Shown one piece after another: positions 61,654 to 64,000 of a stretch of DNA of 64,000 nt (positions are counted from its first letter, which is position 1; every line of letters begins with the position of its first letter). Source of the DNA: JANJWP01 sp964482035 (GTDB lineage: Bacteria; Patescibacteriota; Gracilibacteria; BD1-5; UBA2023). Both the position numbers and the translations under genes were made by a program. The stretch lies in NCBI GenBank assembly GCA_964482035.1, contig CAYZVC010000001.1:496001-560000 (forward strand), read 5' to 3'. Under the pieces are notes generated by a model. The model was given only the letters and a program-made list of their open reading frames with translations. It did not search any database and was not told the DNA's origin.

Positions 61654-61681
61654 AAAATTCGGCGTCTTACGCCATCCGAAT

Positions 61682-62359
61682 ATGGAAACGAATAAAAACC
61701 CTCTCATCGACGGATTCAAGCGCGGCCTCTGATTCGCTCTCGCTTTAGCGTCCGTCTGGGCGGTTTCCGCTTTCGCCGCCGCCGCTTGGTGAGCGTTGCC
61801 GAACGCCGGAACCACGCTGTCTTCGGCGGCGTGGAACGACATCGTTTCGCAACTCAACACCGTTGCGGGCGCGTTGAACGTTTCAGGTGGGAACGTGGGC
61901 GTAGGAATCGCTCCCACCGCGAAACTCGACGTGAACGGGGACGTCGTCATCCGGTGAGGCATGACTTCCCCCAATTTCTGAACCACGTATTCGTCCGTCA
62001 TGCCGAACGACATGTCCTTCTGAGGCGGCGGCTCCATTATGGCGTCTGCCACGCCGGCACTCCCGGTAGGCACGTATTTTTTTCAGATATACGGCTGCGC
62101 CGGACAAAACAATTTCGCGAGCTGAGTGCTCGGGGACGTGGTCTTCGCGAGCGGTGCCGGTTCGGCGACGGGAATAGATTATTTCGACAACACGAACGTC
62201 GGGGGCGGAAGCTGCGGATATTTCCGAACCGGCTTCATAAAGGTCGCCACCGCGGGCAGCACGGTACGGCTCAGGCTGACGAGTTACCTCTGAGGCGGAA
62301 ACGTGGACCAGAACCCTACGGCGAATTCCGTGCAAATGAACCTGTATCGCGTCTATTAA
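61682..62359 (+). CDS. secreted structural protein, tail-fibre/collar-like
   Basis: A 225-residue secreted protein with a signal peptide (residues 1-40, LGFALALASVWAVSAFAAAA). It contains NVGVGIAPTAKLDVNGDVVI, the short repeat typical of phage tail-fibre or large surface structural proteins, then a Gly/Ser-rich beta region with two Cys (YGCAGQNNF and GSCGYFRTG). Eight or more TGA codons encode Gly, which makes this one of the most TGA-rich genes here. It lies 9 bases before the pilin-adhesin gene, so the two are probably co-expressed. A fibre-like surface role is inferred. Confidence 0.65.
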
Positions 62360-62368
62360 CCCCCGCCC

Positions 62369-63826
62369 ATGAGAAACACCAAAAAAGAAATCGGAACGAA
62401 ATTCTGGAAAGGTTTCACCCTTGCCGAACTCATCGTCGTCATCACCATCTTGGCAATCTTGGCAACGGTAGGATTTTTGGCGCTTTCCGGGTATTCCCAG
62501 GACGCCAAGGATTCCGCTACGAAGACGAACGTCCGGTCGGTCTACACCGCGATCACCGCCGAAAGCGCGGTAACGGGGAATTCCCCCAGGTACTACGTCG
62601 TACATGATGCTGCCGCATCCCTTTCCGGCGCGGTAACGTACGTGGACGGCAACCCCGCGGTGCTCACTTGAGGAAATTGGAACGAACCGAACACGAATTA
62701 TTCGGCCGGAAATCCGGATTTTCAAAAACTCAAGTTGAATCCGGATAAGTTCAAGACTTCCGGCATACCGGCGTTCTTCGTTTCGGCGTTTTTGCCAGCG
62801 AACGCGGCGTACGATGCGAAAATCGTAACCGTTGGAGCGGCGGACGTCGTTTCCTTCCATTCCAATGGAAAGCGTCGGTCAGTCTGATACGTACAGGTCG
62901 CCGGAATCACTCCGGGAACTTGAACGGTAAGCGTGACTGGAAACTATCCGGTAGGTTCGAGCGGTTCGGTAGCCGGACTGATCAAGAACCCCTCTTCCTC
63001 AAGCGCCACGTGAGCGCTGACGGATTCGACATCGGTTGGAAAAATCGCCGAAACGTATCCGAATTGGGCATCCGACGGGAATTCATGGACGTATTACCAA
63101 TCGTCGGGCGTCAAGAAATATCCGACTTCATGCTCGGACATCCTGACGAACTCGTGAACGTATTACATTACCTGAAGCGTTACCGCATCCGGTTCGTCAT
63201 TCAAAGACGGAAAGTATTGGATCGATTCGGACTGAGCTGGGGGCGACGATCCTTACGAAGCCTATTGTGACGTAAGCAGCTGATCATGATGGACGTACTT
63301 TCCCGCAGCGTATTGCAGGCCCATGCCGGCGACGTCTACGTGCAAGTACCTGACCGATAACGCGTATTGGACGAACGCGAACGACTTTGACCAGATTTCA
63401 TGAGTATTGTCCTACGGAAGCAGTTATTCCTGGTACGCGAATCTCAAAAACGTCATCATTTACGAGAGCAATCAAACGAAAAAGGAAACGGTTTGCTTCA
63501 AAATGCCGAGTACCGACCTCATTTACAATCCGACGTCGGCGGAATGCGCCGCATATCACCAAACGTTCGCATTGAATACCGATATCGTTACAAACGTGGA
63601 ACTCTACAAAGGAACGGGGAACAGCGACCAGTGCGGTCCGTATCTCGCCTCCTGGTATGACACGGTATTTACGTTACAAAGAAACGGAAAGGCGTACGGA
63701 AGAGGGATAGCCACGCCGAATAACGGAACGACGGGGAACGCGTACAAGTCCTACCAGTACTATTGGTGATGAATCACGACCGACGCGGTGAGCACTTGCG
63801 TTCCGACGAATCAGACGCTTTGGTAG
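62369..63826 (+). CDS. pilin-fibrinogen-like fusion (adhesin-type pilin), copy C
   Basis: A 485-residue prepilin with leader MRNTKKEIGTKFWKG and helix FTLAELIVVITILAILATVG; position 4 after the cleavage site is Ala rather than Val. The shaft resembles copies A and B (NSPRYYVVHD). The C-terminal half differs: it has the AYCDVSSGSWWTYFP version of the GGGWT motif and many Cys (YCRPMPATSTCKYL). At least nine TGA codons encode Gly, including two in a row near the end (YYWGGITTD). It follows the fibre-like gene in the same operon. Confidence 0.82.
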
Positions 63827-63868
63827 ATCCGAAAAATGAGGAAAGACGCATTATTTTTTCCATTTCAT

Positions 63869-64000
63869 ATGAAAAACGAAAAACACCCGAATAAGAACCG
63901 CGCGGTCCGGCTTTTCGGACTCGGTTTCACCCTCGTCGAGCTCATCGTGGTCATCACGATTCTCGCGATACTCGCGACCATAGGATTCTTGGCCCTATCC
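63869..64000 (+). CDS. type IV pilin, N-terminal part
   Basis: A prepilin cut by the right edge after 44 codons. The leader MKNEKHPNKNRAVRLFGLG is longer than in the major pilins. The helix FTLVELIVVITILAILATIG and the beginning of the GFLALS shaft match the pilin-adhesin family at 47148, 51419 and 62369, so this is probably a fourth member. No TGA codon in the visible part. Confidence 0.85.
   Translation, partial: MKNEKHPNKNRAVRLFGLGFTLVELIVVITILAILATIGFLALS

Overview
The window comes from a bacterium that reads UGA as glycine (genetic code 25). Dozens of TGA codons lie inside otherwise intact genes. They fall on glycines that are near-invariant in the families concerned: the dinucleotide loop of the BaiN-like flavoprotein, the SGGTR and RGGTG loops of CoaB, the FHGG and GRxAN motifs of Lgt, the AGAVGN motif of LspA, and the GPRP motif of a sugar transferase. 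All genes end in TAA or TAG. Within bacteria this code is known from Gracilibacteria and Absconditabacteria (Candidate Phyla Radiation). The moderately GC-rich sequence and the gene content (type IV pili, DUF4012, DUF805, TrmB-like and LemA-like proteins) favour a Gracilibacteria-like lineage, but that placement is inference. Coordinates below were reassembled by reading through TGA.

Layout. 1-3016 (minus): MacA/MacB-type exporter parts, a flavoprotein and a small unknown protein. 3687-12900: an acyltransferase, a response regulator-GGDEF protein, a PadR-PspC pair, MoxR followed by an unusual DUF58-transglutaminase fusion, a secreted jelly-roll-like protein and a TrmB-type regulator. 13057-16255: separate CoaB and CoaC, then a three-domain aldolase-GNAT-M23 fusion. 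16281-21593: a 1770-residue secreted subtilase with SLH repeats. 21855-27449: small secreted and membrane proteins, an 872-residue orphan and a VOC protein. 27506-27865: tRNA-Glu, -Pro, -Ile and -Gly(UCC). 28018-30264: an unknown protein and RecJ.

30371-39613 is the type IV pilus locus. pilB, a SpoIIE-type phosphatase, pilC and pilT form one minus-strand operon. Divergent from it are three tandem major pilins with nearly identical 5' ends and their own promoters, then a fourth pilin. 39635-43412 carries ClpP, LspA, a membrane protein, an AMMECR1 protein, Lgt and a rhomboid-like protein; this is a lipoprotein-maturation neighbourhood. 44020-47025 is a helicase-nuclease. 47148-52822 holds two long pilins ending in fibrinogen-like GGGWT modules around a sugar transferase and a 17-bp perfect hairpin. 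52954-61571 has LemA-like, S51 peptidase, CysS, a Kazal-domain protein, a pseudopilin, DUF2130, a His-rich DUF4012 protein and YbeY. 61682-64000 returns to secreted and pilin-like surface proteins and runs off the end.

The main theme is the cell surface: pili, pilin-adhesin fusions, an SLH-anchored protease, a protease inhibitor, capsule or exopolysaccharide synthesis and lipoprotein processing. That would suit an episymbiont or attached predator. UGA glycine codons are absent from major pilins, ClpP, CysS and PilT but frequent in membrane and surface genes.
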